From: Alosa alosa
Taxonomy: Eukaryota > Chordata > Actinopteri > Clupeiformes > Clupeidae
NCBI RefSeq assembly: GCF_017589495.1
Contig: NC_063191.1
Coordinates: 116,001-180,000 of the forward strand
Length of the DNA: 64,000 nt
Direction of reading: 5' to 3'
In this document: positions 34,858-36,945 of the stretch, piece by piece
Layout: the number at the start of each line of letters is the position of its first letter
Numbering within the stretch: position 1 is the stretch's first letter
Translations under genes and position numbers: made by a program
Notes under the pieces: model-generated
Database searches by the model: none
What the model was told of the DNA's origin: nothing
Seen by the model: the letters and a program-made list of their open reading frames with translations, nothing else

Positions 34858-36003
34858 ATCATGGCGCGGAGTTCTGAGTGGTCAGTAGCGTAAGAAGTCT
34901 TTCACACAAACACATGGGTATTTGTGGGTATTTGAGGGCGTTTGTGGGCATTTGAGGGCATTTGAGGGCGGTAACCAGGTACGCCATGCTGTTGGAGGTG
35001 CAAACAAACGCTGCATCGCCATGGAGATCACATAGTAAGGAGCTGGCTCAAGGGTTATAAAAGTATTTGGTTGTGTTCAGTTGTATAATGAAAGCACAGT
35101 TTTTATAACTATCCATGTGTGTTCACTTCTGGCACCTTGGCTATGAATTTGGTAACTATAACAGACTATTTGACGTCTTTAGAACACTAAACATATCAGG
35201 TGTCAAATGTTGAGTTATTCCAGTCTAAATTTTTTTGACGTCAATCACTCGTATGATGTATTTCTATTGTTTATCCAAAGTAAAGTGCCCGTTTCAAAGT
35301 TAACTGATGGTCAAATCAAGCAAAAGTTCAATATTGCTGGCACGTCCAAGAGGTCCGTGACGTGAGTTTGTGTGAAAGAATACAGGTACATTCAGAACAC
35401 ACACACAGCTGAAGTTTAATCCAGCCCTTTCCCTATTCAGAACACAGACACACACAGCTGAAGCCCTTTCCCCTGCAGAAGGGCAGGGTCTCTTTCCCGA
35501 CACCCACCTGTAGCAGAGGTTTGTCCTGCATCCACAGACAGTAGAAGAGTCCTTTCCACACCTTCAACAACTCCTCCTCAGTGAAGCCGCCTATTGGGAC
35601 ACACACACACATTTTCACAAGTTCTGATCCACTCGTAAATTCGATAACCTCCCCGTTATGTCCACTTCTACAACTTCACATGATTCATTTTCTTTCATCT
35701 ACACAACGACATAGGTTAGGAGTAGCGTATATACACAAAGACAAATACATAAACGCCCGCGAGCCCATTAACGTTATACTATATTACAGAAGATAGTCGA
35801 AAAAGGGGGCAGGGCAGCACGCGACACATTTACATTAGGACAACAGCAGAACAGGACACATTATGCGTTTCCATACCTCCAGGGACTTGTGAGCGCGATC
35901 TCACATATTTCCGCAGCTTTTTAAAGGCTTTGGTCCGAACAGTCCTCTCGTTTGCTGCTAATTTTTGGGCGAGAAGCACTTCGGGCTCCTGCTCTAGCGC
36001 CAT
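237..36003 (-). CDS. rrp1: Ribosomal RNA processing protein 1 (RRP1/RRP1B, Nop52 family), 15 exons in window, 3' end missing
   Basis: Nucleolar protein of the Nop52/RRP1 family. Family members act in pre-rRNA processing of the large subunit, and vertebrate RRP1B also recruits protein phosphatase 1. The N-terminal Nop52 domain is spread over exons 1-10 (about residues 1-340): MALEQEPEVLLAQKLAANER, then LLKVWKGLFYCLWMQDKPLL, REWNGIDRLRMDKFF, VEQAPFAVVDLLKEL and DDEDVGPVLQ followed by FNFGAVADRLF. Exon 12 starts a lysine/arginine and acidic tail, exon 13 is a huge repetitive exon, and exons 14-15 carry the conserved PPKPLF and KVTF blocks. All internal junctions are GT-AG and phases agree from exon to exon. 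The final coding exon is not in the window. Oddities are an in-frame TAG at 8702-8704, two compensating frame changes in exon 13, and one extra A in exon 15. Conserved coding downstream of these breaks argues for sequence error or a variant allele rather than a dead gene. RRP1 and RRP1B cannot be separated with certainty, but the KVTF motif favours an RRP1B-like protein. Confidence 0.9.
425..580. repeat. Tandem repeat flanking a LINE (left part)
   Basis: About three copies of a unit containing CCTTCAGATCTGAGCTACAC and AATGCTTTATG, linked by CTCT runs. The same unit continues at 2500-2690 on the other side of the LINE, so the LINE landed in a pre-existing array. Confidence 0.8.
585..2455 (-). 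mobile_element. 5'-truncated non-LTR retrotransposon (LINE) fragment
   Basis: Minus-strand reverse transcriptase remnant. From about 2440 downward it reads YACFIDFKKAFDSIWHTGLF, then GVRQGCCLSPTLFINIYINE, LLLFADDLVLLSPTQQGLQQ (the FADD active-site box) and YLGLKISSNGKFN. Near 1010-1080 a C-terminal Cys/His segment reads LCHHCDLNTVETEIHFLTQC. Frames break near 1765 and 2415, so it is inactive. The 3' end (plus-strand left, about 585-620) has AATAAAGCTCCTTTTGAATT, like fish LINE tails. The clade is uncertain. It lies in the last sampled intron of rrp1. Confidence 0.85.
2490..2700. repeat. Tandem repeat flanking a LINE (right part)
   Basis: Three to four units of about 60 bp, each with GATAAGACCCTTCAGATCT, ACACAATGCTTTATGACAAA and CTCTCT, continuing the array at 425-580. 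Confidence 0.85.
2765..2990. repeat. AC-rich repeat with CAGTATCAGCAAAATGT units
   Basis: Interleaved CACACA/CGCACG tracts and at least four copies of a CACGGTATCAGCACAATGTG-like unit. No coding sequence is recognised. Confidence 0.7.
2990..3473. other. rrp1 intron 14 sequence
   Basis: Short local duplications (TTATCATGGCCCATTGAACT twice near 3055-3110; TGTTGATGTAGCCCTATTT twice near 3150-3210) and a TG tract near 3415-3460. Nothing else is recognised. Confidence 0.5.
3474..3557 (-). CDS. rrp1: rrp1 exon 14
   Basis: 84 nt. Acceptor GTGTGTTAG|AAGAAG. Encodes KKQLKKAGSEFISFQSSSPP then KPLFCRGK. Donor GAAAG|GTGGGT, phase 0 at both ends. The F(V/I)xFxxxxxPKPLFxR pattern is the conserved C-terminal block of RRP1B-type proteins, which identifies this isolated exon. 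Confidence 0.82.
3816..4640. repeat. 43-bp minisatellite
   Basis: About 14 near-identical units containing CATTTAAACCCAGCAAGGC and AGACGCTACAGCTAAATGGA, followed by about four longer derived units with TTAGGCTACATTAGCTTGTT. It lies in the intron between rrp1 exons 13 and 14. Confidence 0.95.
4640..5150. other. Intronic sequence, nothing recognised
   Basis: AT-rich rrp1 intron without an exon-like open segment, element ends or repeats that I recognise. Confidence 0.5.
5155..5715. repeat. 20-bp minisatellite (GTGTTGAGTATGGTGCGATG)
   Basis: About 27 imperfect units, with A/G and TG/CG variants and some half-units. Long open frames on the minus strand (STPSHHTQHH-like) are an effect of the repeat lacking stops, not a gene. 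Confidence 0.95.
5720..6225. repeat. TG-rich repeat carrying two extra copies of the rrp1 exon 13 end and donor
   Basis: (TG)n/TAGTGTG tracts with two copies (5800-5852 and 5960-6022) of the last 45-50 bp of exon 13 plus its GTAACGTGAG donor. The authentic copy is at 6211-6278. On the minus strand the copies are preceded by ACTAG, so each could be read as a small exon. Confidence 0.85.
6230..9117 (-). CDS. rrp1: rrp1 exon 13, giant repetitive exon with internal frame breaks
   Basis: 2888 nt. Acceptor GTCCTGCAG|GGAAGG, donor CCAGAAG|GTAACG. It opens with KDGQAETQESGHKSKHKKKK, then about 23 copies of an 11-residue unit (DTPTQEAVPAE and variants, 33 bp, about 8283-9060). A unique linker follows (about 7960-8280), then about 12 copies of a 40-50-residue unit alternating VITETPLKKKKKKK, APEESS and HTLDT runs. 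As written there is an in-frame TAG at 8702-8704, two single-base gains near 8657 and 8689, and another near 7400. The total length (3n+2) still joins exons 12 and 14 in frame, so net frame is conserved. Lysine-rich blocks between acidic/threonine runs fit a disordered nucleolar tail (inference). Confidence 0.75.
6300..7960 (-). repeat. Coding minisatellite in rrp1 exon 13 (about 125-150 bp units)
   Basis: About 12 units. Each has, on the minus strand, a lysine run after VITETP (10 copies) or NGDTP (2 copies), then APEESS, then one to three HTLDT(L/T)DT motifs and TPEV(T)DE or TPEEAIADE. The plus-strand open frames here are reverse readings. Confidence 0.93.
8283..9055 (-). repeat. Coding 33-bp minisatellite in rrp1 exon 13
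   Basis: About 23 units encoding DTPTQEA(A/V/T)PAE on the minus strand. Units between 8581 and 8715 are irregular (one-base gains, altered bases, one stop codon), unlike the clean units on both sides. Confidence 0.93.
9150..9245. repeat. (TG)n microsatellite
   Basis: Nearly pure TG tract with CG interruptions next to the exon 13 acceptor. Confidence 0.95.
9330..9720. mobile_element. Likely fragments of DNA-transposon ends
   Basis: Begins with TAGGGCTGTAACTGTATCG, a hAT-like terminus, and contains GTGTAGACGGCCCCTAAAAC near 9690, similar to small fish DNA elements. No partner terminus or target duplication found, so the extent is a guess. Confidence 0.4.
10035..10858. mobile_element. TTAA-flanked non-autonomous DNA element
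   Basis: Flanked by TTAA at 10031-10034 and 10859-10862. Ends AGCCCCCCTGTGTAA and TTACACAAGGGACC are imperfect inverted repeats. No transposase seen. The pattern fits a piggyBac-type MITE, but TIR identity is only partial. Confidence 0.5.
10863..11340. other. Intronic sequence, nothing recognised
   Basis: Single-copy-looking rrp1 intron 12 sequence. No exon, element ends or tandem repeats identified. Confidence 0.5.
11370..11741. repeat. Minisatellite with GGCAGGGGTGTTTTAATGTA units
   Basis: About nine units of 24-38 bp (GCAGGGGTG, TTTTAATGTA, ATCACTAGCATAGTGCT). Its right end is the insertion point of the hAT at 11742 and supplies the CACTAGCA target duplication. Confidence 0.9.
12148..13467. 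mobile_element. piggyBac-like element, copy 1 (1320 bp)
   Basis: Perfect 12-bp terminal inverted repeats CCCTTAGAACCC / GGGTTCTAAGGG with TTAA on both sides (12144-12147 and 13468-13471). No transposase is recognised, so it is non-autonomous. Its sister copy is at 23297-24585 in the same orientation. Confidence 0.88.
13660..14405. repeat. 58-bp minisatellite inside the hAT
   Basis: About 13 units with ATTATCCAGGTAGCAAGTAA, AGCATGTTATAGACATG and ACTGAGCAATACTAGCTG. Some units are shortened to 36 bp. Confidence 0.93.
14541..14898. mobile_element. Small hAT MITE (358 bp) with exact 8-bp target duplication
   Basis: Starts CAGTTTTTCCCAAAGTGTGG and ends AAAGTTTGAGAAACACTG. Flanked by ATGTAAAC at 14533-14540 and 14899-14906. 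The same family in opposite orientation is at 54643-54996. Confidence 0.88.
15335..16150. repeat. 18-bp minisatellite (CTAGCATAGGCATTCACA)
   Basis: About 45 units alternating CATTCAC, CATTTAC and CATGTTCAC, open in frames on both strands (NAYASV on minus, IGIHTS on plus) only because units are multiples of three without stops. It starts exactly at the right target duplication of the hAT. Confidence 0.95.
16150..16680. other. rrp1 intron 12 with AC-rich duplications
   Basis: After the array: an (AAC)n run, then near 16285-16370 a duplicated ACACACTGCTGAGACTAC-like segment, and near 16490-16660 three copies of a unit with ACTGCACTGGTTCCGATAAA and AGTACACACAC. No exon recognised. Confidence 0.6.
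16785..16922 (-). CDS. rrp1: rrp1 exon 12
   Basis: 138 nt. Acceptor GTGTGCAG|GTGTG. Encodes GVFPQDEGPEAVSTDEDDDE, then FRSRRKRKKKQRRGEEAEDT and PPKRKKG. It is an acidic patch followed by a basic, nuclear/nucleolar-localisation-like tail. Donor AAAG|GTAATA, phase 1. The GxFPxDExPE start matches the family. Confidence 0.9.
16930..17780. repeat. Mixed (TG)n and (GA)n array with GTAGAACACAGG units
   Basis: Many copies of GTGTGTAGAACACAGGAGAG joined by long GA and TG runs, between rrp1 exons 12 and 11. Long open frames on both strands are low-complexity artefacts. Confidence 0.93.
17788..17807 (-). CDS. rrp1: rrp1 exon 11 (microexon, 20 nt)
   Basis: Acceptor TTTTTTGCAG|ATTCC and donor GTGAAG|GTAAGG. 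It encodes FRDLSE across both junctions and joins the phase-2 end of exon 10 to the phase-1 start of exon 12. The peptide matches the LQDLAGG-like segment of the family. The 20-nt length is very short, but the splice sites are strong. Confidence 0.82.
17840..17895. repeat. (TG)n/(CG)n microsatellite
   Basis: TG runs with a GCGCGCGCGCG core, adjacent to a hAT-like terminus TAGGGGTGTAACGGTTCATG at 17896. Confidence 0.85.
17896..18160. mobile_element. Fragment of a hAT-like element end
   Basis: Begins TAGGGGTGTAACGGTTCATG, a typical fish hAT terminus. No opposite end found. Confidence 0.4.
18164..18400. repeat. Minisatellite (GAGTGAGTCAGTCAG / AGCAGCAGCACTAAGGACGG)
   Basis: Five to six units of 36-46 bp that shorten progressively from left to right by loss of the GTCAGAGACAG part. 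Confidence 0.9.
18478..18528 (+). pseudogene. tRNA-Gly(GCC)-like fragment heading a SINE
   Basis: GGTAGAATTCTCGCCTGCCA, CGCGG and GGGTTCGATTCCCGG match the anticodon arm to T arm of tRNA-Gly(GCC). The 5' acceptor/D-arm half is missing, so this is a tRNA relic or an extra SINE head rather than a working tRNA. Confidence 0.7.
18529..18812 (+). mobile_element. tRNA-derived SINE, copy 1
   Basis: The head folds like a tRNA: TAGCCGTGGCCCACTGGTTA (box A-like), CCGGACCTGTAACCGG anticodon stem, GGTTCGAAACC (box B). The body reads AGTGCCCTTGAGCAAGGCAC and CCGCTGTTGTTGCAGGCAGC, the tail TTCACTGTGTGCTGAGTGTG and GATAAATGCAGAGACCAAAT. A close copy is at 52421-52708. Confidence 0.85.
18813..18873. repeat. 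(GTGA)n(TG)n tract
   Basis: GTGAGTGAGTGAG followed by TG dinucleotides between the SINE tail and the exon 10 donor. Confidence 0.9.
18874..18971 (-). CDS. rrp1: rrp1 exon 10
   Basis: 98 nt. Acceptor CTGTAG|TTCAAC. Encodes FNFGAVADRLFQLASKTNTA then THNRTKLYKLVK. Donor AAGAC|GTGAGT, phase 2. It matches the family FDYxAVAxRLFxxAS...LYKxxK block. Confidence 0.92.
18972..19135. repeat. Triplicated acceptor tract of rrp1 exon 10
   Basis: AGACAAGAGAGGAGGATTGA with GTAAGTGCA appears three times, separated by AC runs. The first copy is the polypyrimidine tract immediately upstream of exon 10 on the minus strand. Confidence 0.88.
19300..19382. mobile_element. Fragment of a hAT-like terminus
   Basis: An A-rich run followed by ATTTAAATCGATTTTTTGCC and AGCCCTAG, similar to fish hAT ends. 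Only one end is visible. Confidence 0.35.
19430..22629 (-). mobile_element. hAT transposon with ZBED-type transposase (3.2 kb)
   Basis: Terminal inverted repeats TAGGGCTGCGCGATATT and AATATATCGTGCAGCCCTA. Exact 8-bp duplication GCGCGCGC at 19422-19429 and 22630-22637. Encodes a minus-strand transposase remnant (20085-22391). Inserted in the rrp1 intron between exons 9 and 10. Confidence 0.92.
20085..22391 (-). pseudogene. ZBED/hAT transposase, decayed, with spliceosomal introns
   Basis: Minus strand. Start ATG at 22391 leads into a degenerate BED zinc-finger segment with an in-frame TGA and a damaged Cys pair. The catalytic region (about 21519-21954) includes DYYASTTDLWSSRTTQPYMN, CITTDTGANVVKA and CFGHRLHLAIG, typical of hAT RNase H-like domains. 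A donor ATCG|GTAAGT at 21518 and acceptor CCCTTAG|AAAATG at 21197 join it to the next exon (20578-21197; CQTRWGSRQKMIERVLEQHR). A second intron (20481-20577) leads to the last exon, with the hAT dimerisation block WWRLHGVHFPQLSKLARKYL and SERLFSTSG. Broken in its first exon, so not functional. Confidence 0.88.
22638..22678. repeat. AC-rich tract with CACCAGCAACAC
   Basis: Mixed AC microsatellite between the hAT target duplication and the rrp1 exon 9 donor. Confidence 0.7.
22679..22791 (-). CDS. rrp1: rrp1 exon 9
   Basis: 113 nt. Acceptor GTTTAG|GCCTC. Encodes LKASKKEKLDEDEEEDDKLL, then DDDLDLADDEDVGPVLQ. This strongly acidic linker ends in the GPVLQ block that precedes FxY in the family. Donor TTGCAG|GTGTGT, phase 0. 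Confidence 0.9.
22805..23285. repeat. Minisatellite (GTTTAGCAAGTTAGGCTACA)
   Basis: About nine units of 45-55 bp with TGTTTTACAGTATATGGGAA and CTGCTACAGTGTC, ending in short GTTAGGGTTATGGTTAGC repeats. Confidence 0.93.
23297..24585. mobile_element. piggyBac-like element, copy 2 (1289 bp)
   Basis: Same 12-bp TIRs CCCTTAGAACCC / GGGTTCTAAGGG and TTAA flanks (23293-23296, 24586-24589) as copy 1. Highly similar throughout, with scattered small indels. No transposase recognised. Confidence 0.9.
24586..25200. other. rrp1 intron 8 sequence with dispersed repeat pieces
   Basis: 24590-24655 is almost identical to 30541-30608 (AAGGCCATTTCCGCAACTAA). Near 24735 CCCGACTGGTCGGGTCGGGT resembles a DNA-element end. 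No exon recognised. Confidence 0.55.
25222..25540. repeat. Minisatellite built from the rrp1 exon 8 donor region
   Basis: Seven to eight units of about 35-58 bp, each with GGTGTTCTCACC(A/G)GAGATG and TGTGTACGTGTG. On the minus strand each unit carries a GGTGAGAACACC string matching the exon 8 donor (CAGTGAGAACACC) at 25537-25549. Confidence 0.9.
25547..25755 (-). CDS. rrp1: rrp1 exon 8
   Basis: 209 nt. Acceptor TGTGTGCAG|TCGTG. Encodes RVLLQAICSSVFGQIVEQAP then FAVVDLLKELKTQ, followed by an acidic and serine-rich linker to KDKKTS. Donor TTCCA|GTGAGAAC, phase 1. The donor region is the seed of the tandem array at 25222-25540. Confidence 0.9.
25756..25925. repeat. (AC)n microsatellite with GTACATACACCAACG units
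   Basis: Compound CA/CG-rich repeat between rrp1 exons 8 and 7. Open frames here are artefacts. Confidence 0.93.
26114..26178 (-). CDS. rrp1: rrp1 exon 7
   Basis: 65 nt. Acceptor GTTTCAG|CTG. Encodes LTADQNLSFIEPFCRTAAKT then K. Donor AAAGA|GTAAGT, phase 2. It matches the family segment DQNLxFIxPFCRxAAxTKD. Confidence 0.9.
26337..26460 (-). CDS. rrp1: rrp1 exon 6
   Basis: 124 nt. Acceptor CTCTCTAG|TCTG, chosen because it keeps frame; the nearer TTCAG would create a stop. Encodes SLCGRVLQLISAQ then LLDGSAPSGLLLHVLDLYLT and ELGLVGAEQ. Donor GAACAG|GTGTGT. A near copy of the donor end lies just downstream on the minus strand (about 26294-26320). Confidence 0.85.
26461..26570. repeat. (GA)n microsatellite
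   Basis: GAGAGA runs with AAAGAAAG and GAAACAG interruptions, just upstream (minus-strand sense) of the exon 6 acceptor. Confidence 0.95.
26670..26722. repeat. (TA)n and (AC)n microsatellite
   Basis: A pure TA run followed by TACACACATACACAC, at the left edge of the element at 26723. Confidence 0.9.
26723..28991. mobile_element. DNA element with about 24-bp inverted termini, hosting a nested hAT
   Basis: The left end has ACCAGGCAT and GGCAAAACCAGGC; the right end has GCCTGGTTTTGCC and ATGCCTGGT, inverted copies apart from a short insertion in the left arm. No clear target duplication, because both sides are CA-rich. A short acidic open segment (about 27060-27195, plus, ending at a GTAAGATA donor-like site) may be a transposase first-exon relic. 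Contains the hAT at 27611-28749. Confidence 0.6.
27611..28749. mobile_element. Non-autonomous hAT (1139 bp), exact target duplication
   Basis: Ends TAGGGGTGTCTCATGTAAA and CTTTACACCCCTA. TCTGTAAC duplicated at 27603-27610 and 28750-28757. Same family, opposite orientation, as the two copies at 59716-62707 (shared TACGTATCGGTTAATCTTTA end). Confidence 0.9.
29022..29083 (-). CDS. rrp1: rrp1 exon 5
   Basis: 62 nt. Acceptor CCTGCAG|CTG. Encodes LVRFVFRQVFETLKRNDWEE. Donor AAGAGAG|GTGAGG, phase 2. The block resembles the family segment that ends in WEER. Confidence 0.88.
29170..29255 (-). CDS. rrp1: rrp1 exon 4
   Basis: 86 nt. Acceptor TTTGTACAG|AGCTG. Encodes QLLYVETFLQTVKREWNGID then RLRMDKFFQ. 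Donor TTTCAG|GTCAGAG, phase 0. The acceptor and first exon bases recur in the repeat upstream (29300-29425). Confidence 0.9.
29240..29425. repeat. CAA-rich minisatellite built from the rrp1 exon 4 acceptor
   Basis: CAACAACAC runs with four copies of CAACAGCTCTGTACAAAAAC. The leftmost copy is the true exon 4 acceptor; the rest lie upstream of it in gene orientation. Confidence 0.92.
29562..29650. repeat. (CT)n(AC)n microsatellite
   Basis: A CTCTCT run followed by a pure CA run of more than 70 bases, adjacent to the exon 3 donor. Confidence 0.97.
29675..29732 (-). CDS. rrp1: rrp1 exon 3
   Basis: 58 nt. Acceptor GGTTGCAG|GAG. Encodes EELSEQISGLLHSFQNTNT. Donor ACACGC|GTGAGT. It continues directly from the DKPLLQ end of exon 2, as in the family. 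A long (AC)n tract follows the donor on the plus-strand left side. Confidence 0.88.
29825..30160. repeat. Local tandem duplications in rrp1 intron 2
   Basis: GGCTAGAACATTTCTGTCAC occurs at about 29861 and 29944, with GAGGTAACACACAGT also doubled. ACTGCGCTCCAGCCAATCAC occurs at 30098 and 30140. Confidence 0.7.
30160..31580. other. rrp1 intron 2 with unclassified dispersed repeats
   Basis: 30541-30608 matches 24590-24655. From 30612 the sequence CAGGGTATCTGCACATTTTC followed by TTAAGACCTTTTCAAGACAT resembles a fish DNA-element end without a visible partner. No coding exon recognised. Confidence 0.45.
31580..31695. repeat. Three copies of a CTATCTGGGTAACTAGAGAA unit
   Basis: Unit of about 42-48 bp (CTGGGTAACTAGAG, then TTTGATCAGGCCCTA), the middle copy extended by GATCAG. 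Confidence 0.85.
32010..33255 (+). mobile_element. LINE reverse-transcriptase fragment (L2/CR1-like), interrupted
   Basis: Plus strand. The left part reads LEQEGNYVRMLFVDYSSAFN then TILPHKLVVKLGDL. After the insertion at 32123-32783 it resumes ELPHTTYMWINSFLSDRRVS, PQGCVLSPLLYTHHC and KFADDTTVVGLIS. A triplicated GGCGAGTCTGCCTACAGAGA segment (32970-33070) and a (GT)n run break it further. Inactive. Confidence 0.8.
32123..32783. mobile_element. DNA element inserted in the LINE
   Basis: Ends TAGAGGTCTGCACTCC and CCCGCGCAGACCTCT are inverted. ACCTGG is present on both outer sides (32117-32122 and 32784-32789). GCGGGAGCGGGCGGGAT and GCGGGCGGGAGCGGGAC are further internal inverted segments. Removing it restores a continuous LINE reading frame across the junction. 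Confidence 0.75.
33256..34125. other. rrp1 intron 2, dispersed element pieces
   Basis: 33885 onward (GAGAATTCCGGTGTCATATT) and 33940-34080 (AGTCAAATGATTTTACGAGA ... TTTTTGCAGTGC) look like fish DNA elements; the second part recurs at 56955-57055. Boundaries are not resolved. Confidence 0.45.
34148..34262. repeat. 27-bp tandem repeat
   Basis: Four copies of GGCTAAACATCTAGCCTTGA with CTCAATA linkers. Each unit contains a GGCTAAACATCTAGCC near-palindrome. Confidence 0.9.
34775..34858. repeat. (AC)n microsatellite
   Basis: Long CA run in rrp1 intron 2. Confidence 0.97.
34860..35505. other. rrp1 intron 2 near exon 2, with a 50-60-bp duplication
   Basis: TATTTGTGGGTATTTGAGGG-type short repeats at 34915-34975. 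ATTCAGAACACA...CAGCTGAAG followed by CCCTTTCCC occurs twice (35390-35430 and 35433-35475), directly beside the exon 2 donor. Confidence 0.6.
35508..35590 (-). CDS. rrp1: rrp1 exon 2
   Basis: 83 nt. Acceptor CCCAATAG|GC. Encodes GGFTEEELLKVWKGLFYCLW then MQDKPLLQ, the most conserved block of the Nop52 domain. Donor CTACAG|GTGGGT, ending in phase 0. Confidence 0.92.
35877..36003 (-). CDS. rrp1: rrp1 exon 1 (start codon)
   Basis: 127 nt. ATG at 36003-36001, reading MALEQEPEVLLAQKLAANER and continuing to KKLRKYVRSRSQVPG. The donor is GGAG|GTATGG and the exon ends in phase 1. The start region reads AACATGGCGCT, which also resembles a YY1 site, a combination common at housekeeping-gene starts (inference). 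Confidence 0.9.
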
Positions 36004-36945
36004 GTTGGTTTCTCACGTGGGGAACTCACAACGGGCGCGTTTGCTACGTCACTTCTTCCAGGGACGCACTTTGATGGCGTAATTTTTGTCACAAGCAAGC
36101 AGCAGCGACAGCAGTAGTTGTCGTGGCAGCTAGTGACTAGTCTTCTCAGTAGAAAACATTATTGCCACAATAACTTTCTGAGTTATATGGTGCGTTTGAG
36201 TCTGGGGAGATAATGGGAAGACACTGATATAGGCTATTCTTATATATCTACGGAAACCCCAGCGGAAAAGTCCTCGTGAGCTTCCCAGTTGTGGATTGGA
36301 CTTTGATGTACACTTGTTCATGTTGGTGTATGTCGCGTTTTAAAGCGGCATACGCTTCTTTGGATTAATGTGCGTATGTTAACCTTTGTTGTGTCGTCCA
36401 TATCTTTCCCACATTCTGACCGCAAAGCACAGTCGGAAGAATGATGTTATCACTGAGAACGAACCATAGGAACGAACACAGTAGTAAAGTCAGTACATTA
36501 ACACCTATCCAGAAGATGGCGATGAACATAATTTTAAAGCGGAAGCGAAACTAGCGGGGTAGTGTGAAGTGTACAATAAGCAACACATAAGAGATCATCA
36601 AAATAACATCAAAATAAATCAGACAACGCACGTACGCCAACTTGTGTCATGTGTGATCTGAAATTCTACAATTTGAAATAAAAGTGATGGAAATGATTAA
36701 ATGCGCTGGCTTTCTTGATTGTCATTACCCACAGTTCAGAAACAAACAAAAGTCCTTTATTTTGACGTAACATTGTAGCGGCCATACTGGATTCTAGTTT
36801 TCTCCCGGTTCACGTCGTTATCGTGCAGGAAGAGATTAGAAATGGCCACAACTCGGTGAAAGAAGAAAAGGCGCCACTCTAAACGATTTAGCCGTGAACG
36901 CGAGGCGAATTTTATTTTTTAAGTCTTTGATAATCAGGTTGTACA
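36004..36945. promoter_or_regulatory. Head-to-head intergenic region, candidate bidirectional promoter of rrp1 and hdac3
   Basis: 942 bp separate the two start codons. CRE-like TACGTCAC near 36045 and TGACGTAA near 36763. GCGGCCAT near 36779 and AAATGGCCAC near 36840 resemble YY1 sites. No TATA box close to either start. Transcription start sites cannot be fixed from sequence, so the bidirectional role is inferred from spacing and orientation. Confidence 0.55.
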
